A stretch of DNA of 64,000 bases. Source: Acanthornis magna. Taxonomy: Eukaryota; Chordata; Aves; Passeriformes; Acanthizidae. The stretch lies in the NCBI GenBank assembly GCA_036785705.1, contig JAWUZG010000032.1:15619501-15683500 (forward strand). Direction: 5' to 3'. The notes beneath the pieces are model-generated. The model was not told the DNA's origin. It was given only the letters and a program-made list of their open reading frames with translations, and made no database searches. The position numbers were made by a program, and so were the translations under genes. Below are positions 13,171-24,784 of this stretch, piece by piece (position 1 is the stretch's first letter; each line of letters starts with the position of its first letter).

Positions 13171-13240
13171 AGGACCTGATCCAACCTCCTACAGTTATGG
13201 AAAGACTCATACTGACTTCAGTGGGATTTGGATCAGGTTT
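13171..13240. repeat. Short palindromic ancient interspersed repeat
   Basis: The arms ACCTGATCCAA (13174-13184) and TTGGATCAGGT (13228-13238) are perfect inverted repeats. Between them are diverged words of the type 'GGAAAGACTCATACTGACTTCAGTGGG'. I know this pattern as an old amniote repeat rich in the words GATCCAA, TTGACTTCAATGGG and TTTGGATCAGG. A second, more decayed copy lies at 55066-55132. It is probably an ancient non-autonomous element, possibly a DNA-transposon relic. The family name is not certain. Confidence 0.55.
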
Positions 13241-14339
13241 CTTACAAATATCACGTGAGTTTTTTAATGTCCTGAGAGTTTTAAAAACACATAAGCTTTG
13301 GGGTTTTTTTACTTGAGTTTCAAAATTCATGGAAGTCCACAATAAAGCTTTGGAGTAATATGCAAAAAGTTCATGTAAAGATTTACTTGTTTTAGTCTAA
13401 AATAATTAGTAAGGCTAATAATTAGTAAGGAGTGCAAAATAAGTTAGTTTTCTTTATTCCTTGCCAACAACTAGATAGTGCCTGCACAGAGATTTTATTT
13501 CTTCTGCACTAATAGCTAAAGAACTTTACCAGTTTGTTCATAGTCAAAATTATCTAAACCCTGTTGTGCCTCAAAGTGAAATGAAATAACATGTCAAGAG
13601 TATCAAATTGCCAGCTGATGGGAAGCTTCAGTTCAAACATAAAGAAATTCTATGATTAGAAAACATCCCTCTCTCTCACTCAATCCCTCTTTTTCTTTTT
13701 TTTAAATTGTAATTTAAAGAAATCAATCAGGAGGAACAGAAAATTCTTTCAATGGACTTTTTGTCATCTGATAGTGAATTACTGTAACAGCTTCTTTGCA
13801 GGATGCCATTTACTACGTGCTGCTGTGAACTGATATGCCACTCACAATTGCTTCTATCCTATATTCATGCTTCATAAAGAGCAGGAATCTGCTAGTGCTA
13901 AACATCCCAATCTCACATTGTTATTAAAATTACATCTGGAATAGTTCTGGCCCTTTATGTTTTGAGTTTTTGTGTTGTCATGGACATATTTCCCCATAAA
14001 GACAAGCATAACTGACATATCAAAAGAAATTTGTTTCAAGGAGAACAACATTTTGCAACTGAAAATGATATAGGTCGAATTTTTTCTTCTCATATAGCAG
14101 GTATAGCAGATCTTCCCTGTAATTTATTGGCACAGGTTCCAGCATGGGCAGTTTTGCCCTGCTTGGAAAGCAGTCTTATTATGTGAGCAGAATACAGATC
14201 ATCTCTTTGCTCTTCACTTTATTTTCCACATAATTTCAGTGCTTCCTGTAGTCAGTGGAATGACTAAAATTGCTGTAAACTCCCCTGAACTTTTATATAT
14301 ATCCAAGAATTTGTGTTATAAAACTTAGCAATAAACTTC
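13241..14339. other. Non-coding stretch, no gene seen
   Basis: AT-rich unique sequence. A 14-base word (AATAATTAGTAAGG) is duplicated with a 16-base period at 13401-13430. A T-rich tract lies near 13685-13705. No transposon or exon was recognised. Confidence 0.6.
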
Positions 14340-14707
14340 TGTAACACAATGCTGCCATGGAATGTTGCGGAGGCACGGGTCAATCACACGCAGACCAACA
14401 TGATCAAGGTGAAAGCCATTTATTCTAGATCAGAAGGCTACTTATATACATCTTCTACTTCTCTATATCTAAGCAGTAGATTGGTTACTAGCTACTTGTT
14501 TACACATCTAAACGAATCACTTAGAGCGATGGTGAGCTGTCATACAAACGCTGCTTCTGTTGGCTCTGCTAAACTAATGCTGGATTGTGCACATTTCACT
14601 GCCCTGCCTATTAAGAACACCCAACAATGGAACAGCCAAGGAAATTCATTCAGTGGGGGAGCCATGACTTCTCCTTCATGCTCCCTTTGAGCTGCTCAGA
14701 TCTTACA
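14340..14707 (-). mobile_element. Compact endogenous retrovirus LTR, probably solo
   Basis: The 368-bp block starts TGTAA and ends TTACA, a perfect 5-bp terminal inverted repeat in the TG...CA form of an LTR. Read on the minus strand, a TATATAAG box (complement near 14450-14458) is followed about 30 bases later by AATAAA (complement near 14423). About 80 bases then remain to the LTR end. A very short R and a U5 of about 80 bases are the layout of alpharetrovirus-type avian LTRs, which is the family it most suggests. No convincing target-site duplication was seen at the two edges, and no internal viral genes are adjacent. It is most likely a solo LTR from an old insertion. The plus-strand open frame through it is not a gene. 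Confidence 0.65.
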
Positions 14708-16184
14708 AATCCTCTCCAAATACTTAACACTAGCTCATGAGGAAGGGGTTTCTGTTTTATGGTTATAAGCCTCCGAATAGCCCTGTGCACTGATTTGCTA
14801 GGATGCTATCACAGTATTTGCTCTGCAGCACTCACTGAGATCACATAGCTCTAACTGAGGTCCTCACTGGACTCCTTCACTGTCTGTGGTCCAGTTGGTT
14901 CACTGCTAAACTTCCCTTGCACACTGTAAGCCTCTGTGCAAGGTAAACACTTCTTCCACACAGCTTCAGAAAGGTTTGTTTAAAATACCATTCTCAAAGT
15001 ACTAGTTGTTCTTTTTTGTAAGTAAATAAAAATTATTGTTGTAGCAGGTATTTGGTATTAGAAAAAGTCGATAAAATAATCTGGGAAAATATGTTGGCTA
15101 TACTGACAATTATTCCCCTCCATATCTGTAAGCACACAGAGAAAATATCTATTGTAAGTTGCTTGAGACAGTTTTTGGTATAGAATTCTACTTCAGAGTA
15201 ACAAAGGGAGAGAGAGTGCAATTTGCTCCTGATTTCAGTTAGTTCTGTATGATCCATGTTTTTTGGATGTATATGCTTGCACTTTGCCATACGTAGCAGT
15301 GTCAGGGAATGCACATTTCATATGTATGGATCATGGAAAGGTGATCACACTGCCAAGTGCAAGGTATTATTTACCAGTATTTTTGTAGGTGGATTTGGCA
15401 GAAGACCACAAAGTGTATAGCCCATAGACTTTGCTATTTGCAAAATATACTACTGTATATAACAAGGCAGTTACTTTCCAGAGCAATGAGGAATATACAG
15501 AAACATTTTAATAATGGTGGTTGAGAAAGGGCATCACTTTATCACTTTGTCTATTTTCCCCCATCTTTTATAGACCTTGATATTTTTATCTCCTTATATA
15601 ACTCTTCCTTTAGCCTTATTTGCTGGAAAGGTCTGCCAAGGTCTAGGGCAGTGGAGTCAAATTTGTTTTGAGACCATTTTACTTGTTGAAGTTTATTATC
15701 ACATCTAAATTTAGAAAGGAATGTCTTTATGATGGACCTTCTGAGGGTGCTGTGACAGAAGACATAGTAGCAACTCACAAAAGGCTTCACTAAAATGTAT
15801 ACTTGAGAGTAAAGAGATGTAAGAATTGGATGTTGAAAAATCAGTGCTTTGAAAATTCACACCTCATGTCTTTTTCTCAGGTGTAAGTGTAATTTCAGGT
15901 TTTGAATATGAAGATGAAAAAAAAAAGCAGAATATTTCCTTAACTCTCTAAAAGCAGAATATTTCCTTAACTCTTGAAGAAAACTTTGTCTGCATGTTTA
16001 TAGCAGCTCTTAAAAAAGCTTAGGGAGGTGACAACTCTTTCTGTTTCCCGCAGGAGATACAGGTTAATCACAAATGTGAGTCCATTCATGCTTCTAGTGT
16101 CTGGTGATCTAAACAGCACAGAAAGGAGTGCTGCTTGGGTGGAAATGACAACTGATTCCTTTCCATGACAATCATGACCATGTG
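14708..16184. other. Non-coding stretch, no gene seen
   Basis: Unique sequence with several short open frames on the minus strand that match nothing I know. A 27-base tandem duplication lies at 15924-15976 and is listed separately. No exon or transposon was recognised. Confidence 0.6.
15924..15976. repeat. 27-bp tandem duplication
   Basis: The word AAAGCAGAATATTTCCTTAA begins at 15924 and again at 15951. The two copies are nearly identical over about 25 bases, which suggests a recent local duplication next to a short A-run. Confidence 0.9.
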
Positions 16185-16795
16185 AATTCTGGGGATGGTC
16201 TTGACCGCAGTGCCCATGAGATGCTACAGTTCAGGTTCCTGAGAGGACAGAGCAGAGAAACTAGGATGAGCACAGCCCTGGACAGCAGAAGAGCAGGCTG
16301 TGTCCTAATCACAAATCTGCTTGCAGACATCCGGTGGGATACAGACCCAGAGAGAAGAGAGGCTCAGGAAAGCTGGTTGTTTTTCCAGGATCCCCTCCTT
16401 CAAGCTGAAGACAGAAGGTTTGCACAGATGAACAAGCAGCTCCTGACAAAATTCAGACATAACAAGGAAGCATACAAGAGGTGGAACCAGGGATAGGAGA
16501 GCCAGGAGGAATGCATCATGAAGGGTTGGGCTTAGAAAAACCAAAATCCACCTGGAGTTGAATCTGCTGAGGGATGTAAAGAGCATCAAGAAAGACTTCT
16601 ACAGGTACTTAGCAAAAGGAAGACTAGGGAAAATGTGGGGGCAGGTGCTTAATAGTGCAGGGAATCTGGTGACAATGAACACAGGAAAAGCCAAAGGACC
16701 AAGGGCTTTCTTCATCTAGATCTTTACTAATAAGTCTGACCTTCAAGCATTCCAAGCCCTTCAGACATAGGAGAAAATCTGGAGCAAGGTTCAGC
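16185..16795 (+). mobile_element. Decayed CR1 LINE, internal ORF2 segment
   Basis: This is the CR1 ORF2 region between the endonuclease and reverse-transcriptase domains. Translation of the plus strand gives residues resembling that linker, for example LLTKFRHNKEAYKRWNQG encoded near 16438-16494. Downstream words match the 'GAGTTGAATCT...GGGATGTAAAGAGCATCAAGAAAGACTTCTACAGGTA' order and the 'AGGAAGACTAGGGAAAATGTGGG' block of the same family. A stop follows the linker, and frame changes occur before the later words, so no functional protein remains. The 104-codon open frame at 16182-16496 is part of this relic. Neither end has the CR1 3' terminal repeat, so only an internal piece survives. Confidence 0.8.
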
Positions 16796-19700
16796 TGTCA
16801 TTAATTTGTGTCATATTGTATCTAATTCTTCATTTATACTACATGTGGTTGGTTCAGCTTGTAAACCCTCCTAGGCAGGGAAGTGAGTTCATTAATTTGG
16901 CTTCAAAAAGGTGTTACGTGTTTTATGCTGAACAGTGTCTCTGGAGAGATTCTTAAAACGACAGTCGCATTAAAATTCTTTGTACTTCATGAAAATGTAC
17001 TCTCTGTTAACAATCCCTGCCTGATTCTTAATTTAGGGTTTTTTTCTTGGTTTATCTGCACATGTGCAGATAACCAAGCTGCAAATTCCTAGTAGATTTC
17101 AGAGGCCAGGCTTGGTTACTGTGTGCAGTAATCCACAAACACCATGCCATGCAGTTCAGTCTGCTCTGCCAACTCCTTCTGGCTCCAGGAAATCTTAACA
17201 GCCAACAAGACATCCCTAAGGAGGAAGTCATGGGAGTCAGGATTTTTCTCTCTACTTCCAAGAAAAAGGATTAAAAATGTCATTGTTTCCCATCCCCCCC
17301 CATGGGTAAGTGAATAAATTAGGTTGTTTTTTTCTTCCTTTTGCTGGTCCGTGGTTTTACATGCGTGTGCCTAATTAAGTAGGATCCATACTGAAATAAA
17401 ATTGCCATGGCAGTAATCTTTTAATTCGAGGAGAAAATAAAACCTCCAAGGCAAAAAGCATTGGTAATTAAGAAAATAACTTTAATATTTGCAGATTATG
17501 CTGACCCAGCAGTGAGAGATGTTTGCCTCAAAGTCATTTCCCTCTGCCCCATGGTTCCCTGCTGCCTTTGAATCTTTCTGTTTCAGAAGCCTCTTACACT
17601 GTAGTTTAGCTTTTACCCGCCCTCTGTGTTCTCTCTTGGGTTTTGATTTTGGTGTTTTTTGCGCTTGCTCACTTTCCTTGGAAATAACTCTCTCCTTTCT
17701 GTCTGTTTTTGGCACTTCTGCAATGTGCTCCTGCCTACCTCCTCCCCCTTGTCATTCTATCCCTTCTATGTCTTCTCCCATTGCCGTTGTTGGTTTCCTC
17801 CCCAGCACCTCATACTTCTCCCCTTTTGTTAGATCCCTGTGGCAGGATTGCTGTTCAGGACTGGAGCTTTCCTCTGACAGAAACCTGCTCATCCCAGGAA
17901 TGTATCTGAGGGCTTAGGAAGTCCAAGAAGTGGCCCAGAAGAGACAGTTCAGTTTTCAGCCCCAGTGTTGTCCGGCGCAGATGGGATATTCGCCTACATG
18001 AAGCAGCATGATCTGTCATGGGGTCTCAGCTTGCTGCTGAGCACTCTTGTCAAATATTGCTTGGGTTTGGATCAAGAAAACAGGGAATAAAAGTAGTTGC
18101 TGAAAGAACTGCAGAAGAGCAAAGATTTCAGCTTAACAGAACTGGCCTTGCAAAGAACAATGAAGAAAACCATCAACATTAAGTTGTGTTTGGGCACACT
18201 GGCGTAATCACAATAAATTCTGCATAGGTTTATGAAGAATGGTATCTTTTTGAAATATTTTGAAGTCAAGGGCACCCCAGCATATAAGTATAGATAATAT
18301 TATATATCAATATATAAAAATAACTGCATATGTGAGTGATTAGAAACTGTTGATTTCAGCAAAGTAGGAAAAACAGATTGGAAAGCACCAAGAAAGGAAA
18401 TTATTCTTTCCCTGAGTAAATTGCCATATTGCAAGGAGGTGATATTGTGGCACTAACTCCAGAAGTCTTGTTCTCAGAGCACACTGGGGTTTAGAGGTCC
18501 CTGCTGCTACTGGAAGATAGAAAGAAAAATCCGTTTTTCACCAAGGGAAGCTCTTGGCAAAGTTCAGCACAACTGTAGATACATATTTGTTAAAGGTGGG
18601 AGCACATTTTATTTGAATTCTATTCTTTTGCTACAAGTGTTACGCTCAGTCCAGAGCAATGCTGTCTCTTGCCAGTGAGGTAGCAATGTTGACTCAGTGC
18701 AGAAACTGGCCCCAGGTGTTTTTACATTTTTTTGTTGTCTTTCTTTATAACTGAGTGAATTCTATGTAGGTCTTTCATATCTAAGAAGTCAAATGTGAAA
18801 TCAGTCGTTGTGTTGGGCAAGATTAATAATATTTTAGAAAAGTAGTAAGTAGTTGCAAACTGTTTATATTGCACAAGCAATGGCTTTTCTAGATGTTAAA
18901 CTACTCCAAATCTTCAGATATTTTTCTGGACAAATGAGTATCTTGGAAGTAGAAATGACCTCCTAAAGTTGTTTCACTCTTGTAAATCTGCGTCTGTTAG
19001 AACATAATAATCAGAATTTCATTTTCTGTGTTTGGCTATGAAGGATGAAAAGCATTTTCTTCTCCTGCCCTTTCTCTCTCATCTTGTACTCAGGCATTAT
19101 CTCTTTGGCAGCTGAATAGGATTGTTCTTCAGTAGCCAACAAGCTGCAAACTTCAATTCAGCACCATGGTTAACCTGTCACTACTGCCTCGTAGGAGTCG
19201 TGTATGCTGCTGACCTAGGGAATCCAGCTGTGCTGAGGCTGCCTCTGGCCTGAAAACTTTGAGGAACTGTTACCGTCTTCAGGGGAGAGGGAGGAGACAG
19301 GCTGGAGGTAAGTCATCAGTGTCCTCTGTGACTGGCTTCATGTGCTGCCACTGCTGCTTTCATGTAATTTGTGAAGACCAGCCTGGAAAATGCTGTCTGG
19401 TTTCCACCAGCAAAACACTGGACCACCATGTTGACAAAGGCATTTAGTACAAGACATCAGTGGATGTCAAACCCTGAGAAACTATAAAACAAGAAAAGTG
19501 CCACTTTTAAAAAGAATAGTCTGTGTATTAGATAATTTAGAGTATTTATCAAGACTGACTCATGAGCCAGTGGAAAGTCAGGCGTAGCATTTCAGAGTCT
19601 TTCTATCCTGGGTGTTATCATATCCTGCAGAGTATTGAAAAGACTAATAAATCCAGAATAAATCCCCCAAAAAGCTGAAGCTCATCCCAGCTAAACTCTC

Positions 19701-21904
19701 TTAAATTTTACACTTATCTCAGTGTGCATGGTCTGCAGGCGGTTCTCAGCAGGGAAAGGGAAGTTGAGTGGATTGTGTGTGCCTGTTCTGCAGCGCAGGT
19801 ACTGCCACCCAGGTGTGAAGTCTCCTCTCCTGTGCCAGGCAAATGTCCATGCTTGGAGCTGGGTCATGTAAAGCAAGATATGCTGAGCTTCTTAGCTTTT
19901 GAGCTTATGTATTCAGTCTTTTTTATAATAAATGAACTCTACCAAAAAGTCAGTGCTTGGCTTTTAAAAAAGTCATATCACATTTCTGTAGATACAGTAG
20001 TAGTTTCTGGGTGCAAATATTAAAGTAACCATCCATTCTCGAGCAAATATTACTGCGATGTCAGTGCCAGTGTTATGTGATGAACTGCCATGGGTTCAAA
20101 AGTGGCTCACTTTTTTCTGCAGGATTGGTTGAGCTGCCAGAATTCAGTAAGTATCAGCCTTATATAAATGCTAAATTTTGAGCCTTAACTAGTGAGTGTA
20201 GAACTGTTTTGCTTAATCTTGTAAGTTACATGAAGGACCATACTATAGAATGACGTTAGTGAATACTTGTAAGAATCTCCTGCTAAATAATGTCTGTTAC
20301 CACTGAAATAAAGATAACTTATGTTCCATTTGGGTCACTAATTTTGTTTTGCCACAAAGCAAGTATTTGCTTAGGACTGGAAGGAAAAATTGCAAGATTA
20401 ATTGGTGTGTACACAAAGATTTACAGTGGTAATATACATGTAATGCAATCAGTAATAAAGCATTTGTGTCCTGATGTTTATTAAAACACTTATCTTATTT
20501 GCATAGAAATGGCTAAACAAAAAATTAGACACTCCTTGGAAGCAGAGTGGATGAGGCTGAATTTTTCTCATTGTTTTGGACACAGATGTGTGGTCATGTT
20601 TTTAGCCCCAATGAAAGTTAGTGCAATTTACTTACCAGTCTGTCCTAGGAAAACCCCAGCTGATAATCTTCCACTTCATATTAGAGTCCAAGTCTCGGAC
20701 TTATTCCAGAGAAATATTACTTTTTCAAACACTCTTTCTTCCTATCCAATACTTCTTATCTCACAAATTTGCTTTGCAACTGTTAAGATGATGACTTTCT
20801 GACAAGGTAACTTTCCTTCCAGTTGAATTATTTCAGAGAATTCCATCACACTGAGCAAAAAAAAAAATATTTCCAGTTAAATAATGGATACCAAGACTGT
20901 GCCAAGCAATCCATTGAGATCAGGAGGTCTCTGGCTTGACAACAGAGCTCAGCTCCGAGTGTTATTAATTTCTCTGGGCTGTAAAATTGCTTATTGTTGC
21001 TGTCCAAATTGAAGAACCAGGGTTTTAAATAGTTGCAATAAATAAGAAAATTGTATATAATTTAAAATGTGAGTTATATAAAAACAGATCTAGTGTCAAT
21101 GAAGTGTTAGAAATATCTGGTCAAAGGGGCTGCTACCTAGAATTGGCAGAGTCTCAGTGACTTCCTGGAGTTCCTCTAGCAGTGCCTTTGCGCAGTGATT
21201 AATCTCTAAGAGATGCCTGAAGCAGAAAATATAAACACTTGTTGCTTGCAAGCAGAACACTAAAGCCTAAACAGGAATATGAACAGTTTAGGGATCATAA
21301 TGCAGAAAATTCTTTTAGGAAGAAAAGGAATAAGGTAGGCTGGAAAATTGATGGGAGAGCAAATACTGGAATGGCAGTTGTCAGAAAAGAAACTATTTCT
21401 CTAAACTAATTTTTGCCGTCTCCTGCAATAGTTTCAAATTAAGTCTGGGAACACTGGAAAGGAATTTGAAACCTGAGTAAATGATTGCACAGAGGGAGAG
21501 TAAGTGGCAACTAAGAAAAGAGGTCTATTTACAGGGAAAAAAAGAAAAGATTTCTTGCAGATTTATGGTGAATTTAAATGTTTGCTGAAGAATAATGTGT
21601 AGAGAGCTGAAGCACAAAGATAAAGGACAAACCTCACCTCCCCAAGGTGACAAAGAAATCAGCTGGTATTAATGCATAAATGTAAGGCTGCTGCTTAAAC
21701 TAAATCCTGATGCATAAATAACATTTCACGTGGTTCTGTGCTTTGTTTGACTTGGCTCCTGAGCCTTTGCATCATTAAGTGTGGTGATTTCTGCAAAAGA
21801 AAAAAGTTCTCAAAAGATAGACTCTGGTCCTCACAGCCATGAGATGCTGGGCCACACAGAACAATGATTATTTTGTCAAGAATGCAGAGACATCAGCTGC
21901 ATGG
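16796..21904. other. Non-coding stretch, no gene seen
   Basis: Five kilobases of mostly unique AT-rich sequence. Open frames at 17519-17917 and 19724-20023 are low-complexity or unrelated to known families, and other frames overlap them on the opposite strand. An AT-rich tract lies at 18281-18324. The sequence at about 17380-17520 is rich in TAAT words and looks like a possible conserved non-coding element, but conservation cannot be seen from one sequence. Confidence 0.5.
18281..18324. repeat. AT-rich low-complexity tract
   Basis: About 45 bases of ATAT/TATA-type sequence with scattered G and C. It looks like a degenerate microsatellite. Confidence 0.75.
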
Positions 21905-22486
21905 TGTACTGGTTTTGGCTGGAGTGGAGTTAGTTTTCTTCACAGTGGCTGGTACTGGGCTGTGTTTTGGATTTGTGCTGAACACAGGGTTGATAATATA
22001 GAGACGTTTTTGTTATTGCTGGGCAGGGCTTACAAAGAGCCAAGGCCTTTTCTGATTTTTGTACTGCCGTGCTGGGGAGGAGGCTGGGGGTGCCTGGGAG
22101 GCTGGGAGGAGGCAAAGCCAGGACAAGTGACCCAAACTGACCAAAGGGATATTCCAAATAATGGAACATCATGCTCAGTGCATAAAGTGGGGCAAAGAAG
22201 GAATAAGTGGACATTTGTAGTGTTTGTCTTCCCAAGTCACCGTTACATGCGATAGGGCCCTGCTCTCCTGGGGATGGCTGAACACTCACCTGCTCATGGG
22301 AAGCAGTGAATTCATTCCTTGCTTTGCTTGTGTGAGAGGCTTTTGCTTTCTCTGTGGAACTGTCTTTATCTCAGCTTGTGAGTTTTCCACCTTTCATCCT
22401 TCTGATTCTATCCCTGATCCTGCAGGTAGGGGTGTGAATGAGTGGCTGAGTGGGGCTTGGCTGTTGGCTGGGATTGAACCATGGCA
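21905..22486 (+). mobile_element. ERVL-type LTR, probably solo
   Basis: Starts TGTACTGGTTTTGGCTGGAG and runs through words I associate with a common avian ERVL-class LTR: GAGTTAGTTTTCTTCA, GGGCTGTGTTTTGGATTTGTGC, AAGGCCTTTTCTG, GACCAAAGGGATATTCCA, a TATA-like CATAAAG near 22180, GTCTTCCCAAGT.ACCGTTAC and GAACTGTCTTTATCTCA. It ends GGATTGAACCATGGCA at 22486. The length of about 580 bp and the TG...CA ends fit. Flanking bases CATGG and GGTGG may be a mutated 5-bp target duplication but are not identical. The TATA box and poly-A region are altered, and no internal sequence is attached. The overlapping open frames of 84-138 codons are not genes. Confidence 0.75.
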
Positions 22487-24756
22487 GGTGGTGCAAATGC
22501 AATAAAGAATTTGGCATGTGACAATCCGGGTTTGTTCCTGTAAATGAGCACTTCCACTTAAAAGTTTCTCTGTTTCACCTTTGTCTCTTGTGACTTCAGG
22601 TACACATCCCAGTCTGCTCCAAGCTGTCGTCTCTCTGTCCTGCCCCACTGCTGCACCTTTCTGAACTCATTATCTTGTCTGGAAATGGTAGCTGGACTCA
22701 AGTCTTGTCTGGTTTTCAGAAGCATATATCATTCATCAAATGCAAGATGTACCTCAAATGTATATTAGGAGTCAGTGAGCTAAAGCTTTGTGGTATGGAT
22801 ATAGTATGAAGTGTCTTGAGTGTTCAAGATGCCTTAAGCAAAGAGTGTCAAGAAATATATAAATGGATGATGATTTCTCAAGCAGCAATTTAATTCTTCT
22901 AGCTAATTTTGGGTTATGCAGGCTAGGAAAGTGGTGATATGGATTCATGATAGCTCAGCTCCCACCTTTAAAAGCAAGCCACATCCTAAGGGACCATCTC
23001 AGTAAACTAACTGTGCAGTCCTGCTTCTTTGTACAGCTGTTCTGAGGTCAGCCGTGTCCTTGTGTTGGTGTGATGGAGGGGAGCAGCCACCAGGGGTGAG
23101 TGGGAGGGAAAAGAATCAGACTGAACTGCTCACAGCTAAAAGCTGGCAACATCAGTATGAATTGTTTTATGGTTTAAAGAAAGCTTGTGAAAAGCGTTGG
23201 AGGTGGGAGAACACATCCATGATTCTTGTTTTAATACGATTTTCAAAGACTTTAAGAGATATTTTAATAAGAACTAGAACTATTATTTTCCAAATAACCA
23301 CAGAAATATTTGGAGGGAGAAGTGATCATCTTTTCTTAGACCAATTGATCTAGCTGGGAATTTAGGAAAGTTGTGCTCGGGTCTCTAGCTTCACTGGCTT
23401 GTTGGCCAATGGCATCCTGGTGTTTTCCTGGTCTCCTCCATATTACCACCTGACTCCTTCCCTCTGTGCTATATTTCACTTCTCTACTCCTGTTTGGGGC
23501 TGTTTAATGAATCACACTTTAAACCAAAACATTGAATTCATCAGGATTTACAAAATTTCCCTTCTTTTTCTCATTCCAAGAAACTTTATACCATCCAGTG
23601 GCTCATGTAAAACTCTGTATGCAAAAATGAATTGTCAAAATACTCCAGGAACCTGCGCCTGTGCTAACCACAGTGAGTGGACAATGCCAGTGTGCCATGT
23701 CATACATCCCAGTGGAAGCACTGGGGGATCTTCCAGGTGATCAGGGTTTTAGAATGAAGACATCTACTGCCTACATGGCTGAGAAGACAGACAGAAATAA
23801 TCCTCAGGGTTTGCTTAGAGATTGTTGTTAGGAGAATGCTCACAGACATTTTGAAGTTCCAAGGACAAAAGAATTAAAGGAAAACAGAAAAAGAAAATGC
23901 AATAGGAAAACACTAGACAGTCTCATTAAAGGCACTAAGACGGATTCAACACTTCAGGCTCTGCATCCACACTTTGCAACTGAGTTGGAATAATACCATT
24001 GTTTGAGAGCAGAAACAGGTGATAAAATATGACAGCTGGGGCTTGTTTGATGCATGAACTTCTGACAAGGCTATAAAATTAATCAGATTCCTTAGAATAA
24101 CGTGACTCACCCTGGATTTCCAAGTCGCCTTTGATTGCCTGCCTAGATATGAGAGTACTGTTTTGTTGGGAAGCAGGTTTCTAAGACAAAGAACTCTCAC
24201 ACAAACAGAACAAGGGAAACTTCTGAGGCCTGATAGGCAACACTGGCCATGGCCAGTTATTAGTGGCCTGTAATCTACTTGGATGATTTGCTGGTTGGAG
24301 AAAAAAGTCCTGCTTTTCTCCATGCAGTGGTCTATCATATTATTCATAATTTGTTATCATTTGGAGTAACCGCACATAAAGATAAAAAAAAATTGTCAGG
24401 AAAATATTTATATTTTCTTGGGTATAAATTTTACTCATAAATACTTGTATTTTTCCCTTTCCCTGGCTTTACAATATACAACTTGCCTACAAGATTCAGC
24501 ATAGGAATGCATAACCCAAGTGACCAGAGCAAGCATCTGAGAAGTCACGTGTTTTTTGATATCTCCGATGAGAATGGAAAAGCTATGCATGTCCTCACTG
24601 ATACTCTCATAAGAAATAGCAATTATGTAAGCTGTTAAATATTCTGTACTAACAGACATTTTGAAAAGCTTAAGCAGGGAATTTGTCGTTATTTCTGCTC
24701 AAAGGATGCTGGTCCTGCAACATTTTAAGGAATCTGTTCCAAGGACGTTAATTCTT

Positions 24757-24784
24757 AGAAAGGGAAGTTTAGAAAGGGAAGTTT
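24757..24784. repeat. 14-bp tandem duplication
   Basis: AGAAAGGGAAGTTT occurs twice in direct succession with no mismatch. Confidence 0.9.

Noticed and set aside
17519..17917. 132-codon frame as a coding exon
   Set aside because: Cysteine/serine/leucine-rich low-complexity translation from pyrimidine-rich DNA, overlapped by other frames on both strands.
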